In this document: positions 6,072-6,654 of the stretch, piece after piece
How positions within the stretch are numbered: the stretch's first letter is position 1
Layout: every line of letters starts with the position of its first letter
NCBI GenBank assembly: GCA_947478315.1
Contig: CANJWF010000069.1
Span: forward strand, 1 to 6,654
DNA length: 6,654 bases
Origin: Sphingobacteriaceae bacterium
GTDB lineage: Bacteria; Bacteroidota; Bacteroidia; Sphingobacteriales; Sphingobacteriaceae
Direction of reading: 5' to 3'
Position numbers and translations under genes: made by a program
The notes under the pieces: generated by a model
The model's input: the letters and a program-made list of their open reading frames with translations, nothing else
What the model was told of the DNA's origin: nothing
The model's database searches: none

Positions 6072-6654
6072 CTTTCACTTGTTCGTTAATCCATGTATAG
6101 GTTTTTCGCATACCATCAATCAGCGGCTGGGTAACTTCCCATCCAATTTTAGAACGGTATAAATTATTGTCGGATCGCCTTCCTCGAACACCTAAAGGGC
6201 ATTTAAAACCATACTTGTCAATAAATTCTTGACCATCAATATTATGTATTGAAATGTTTTTAGCAGAAATATTAATAGCCATATTTGATAACTCATTAAT
6301 AGTAACCATCTCTTCTGAACCAATATTAATCGGCCCATTAAAATCACTTTTCATAAAACGCTCAACTGCTTCAAGGCAATCATCAATATATAAAAAGCTA
6401 CGTGTTTGCTGTCCATCTCCCCATACTTCAAAAGCATTACCTTCAATCGTTTCTGCTGCTTTTCTCAACATGGCTGCAGGTGCTTTTTCTTTCCCACCAT
6501 TCCAGGTTCCATAAGGTCCAAAAATATTATGGAAACGCGCAATTCGCACGTTTAAATTATAGTTACGATTGTAAGCTAAGAATAATCGCTCACTAAATAA
6601 CTTCTCCCAACCATATTCCGAATCTGGATTTGCCGGATAGGCAGAATTTTCTTC
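6058..6654 (-). CDS. GDP-mannose 3,5-epimerase-like SDR enzyme, C-terminal 198 residues (5' end outside window)
   Basis: This is an NAD-dependent extended short-chain dehydrogenase cut by the window edge. The frame stays open to 6654, so the GTG at 6549 is an internal codon, not the start. Counting from the edge, it has the catalytic YxxxK (Y14-G-W-E-K18), RFHNIFGPYGTWNGGKEKAP (40-59), WGDGQQTRSFLYIDD (78-92), PINIGSEEMVTINEL (108-122) and GVRGRRSDNN (155-164). These segments match, from memory, plant GDP-mannose 3,5-epimerase more closely than UDP-glucose 4-epimerase or dTDP-glucose dehydratase. The Y14 to K57 spacing (43) equals that between Arabidopsis Y174 and catalytic K217. The other catalytic residue, C145, would fall about 15 residues beyond the edge and cannot be checked. 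The expected reaction is GDP-D-mannose to GDP-L-galactose (or gulose), feeding a polysaccharide. Compared with the plant protein there seem to be about 11 extra residues at 142-154. Another nucleotide-sugar epimerase activity remains possible. Confidence 0.85.
   Translation of the reverse strand, partial: EENSAYPANPDSEYGWEKLFSERLFLAYNRNYNLNVRIARFHNIFGPYGTWNGGKEKAPAAMLRKAAETIEGNAFEVWGDGQQTRSFLYIDDCLEAVERFMKSDFNGPINIGSEEMVTINELSNMAINISAKNISIHNIDGQEFIDKYGFKCPLGVRGRRSDNNLYRSKIGWEVTQPLIDGMRKTYTWINEQVKDASK

Noticed and set aside
6254..6596. Two plus-strand open frames opposite the epimerase gene
   Set aside because: They lie antisense to conserved epimerase motifs, overlap each other and have no family resemblance or promoter.

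Overview
The window looks like chromosomal DNA from a member of the Bacteroidota. It is moderately AT-rich. It carries a TonB-dependent receptor with the N-terminal carboxypeptidase-regulatory-like extension typical of that phylum. The best promoter has the phylum's TTG-N20-TAnnTTTG architecture, and most starts lack a Shine-Dalgarno sequence. I cannot name the genus; the protein style would fit Chitinophagaceae or a relative.

Layout. (1) 13-2920, plus strand: a small exported or membrane-anchored His/Cys-rich protein is followed after 88 bases by an 802-residue TonB-dependent outer-membrane receptor. The pair looks like an uptake module, probably for a metal ion or metal complex (inference). 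A strong hairpin terminator (2942-2981) closes it. (2) 2988-3776, minus strand: a single-gene unit encodes an XRE-type helix-turn-helix domain fused to a Panacea (SocA/DUF4065-like) domain, the architecture of many toxin-antitoxin antitoxins. No toxin gene lies beside it. Its promoter ends four bases before the ATG, so the mRNA is probably leaderless, and a perfect 17-bp palindrome overlaps the promoter, which points to autoregulation. (3) 3901-5268, plus strand: an exported M20-family metallopeptidase with a complete set of metal ligands, divergent from the regulator. (4) 5277-6654, minus strand: the 3' end of a surface-polysaccharide operon. A GDP-mannose 3,5-epimerase-like enzyme, cut by the window edge, overlaps a WecG/TagA/CpsF (GT26) glycosyltransferase by 14 bases. 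The glycosyltransferase converges on the peptidase with only 8 bases between stop codons.

These modules are not obviously one pathway. The most unusual items are the solitary HTH-Panacea gene with its compact leaderless, palindrome-controlled promoter, and the epimerase, which closely resembles the plant vitamin C pathway enzyme but sits in a bacterial glycan operon. No rRNA, tRNA, CRISPR array, insertion sequence or attachment site was seen. No gene-free stretch exceeds about 125 bases.
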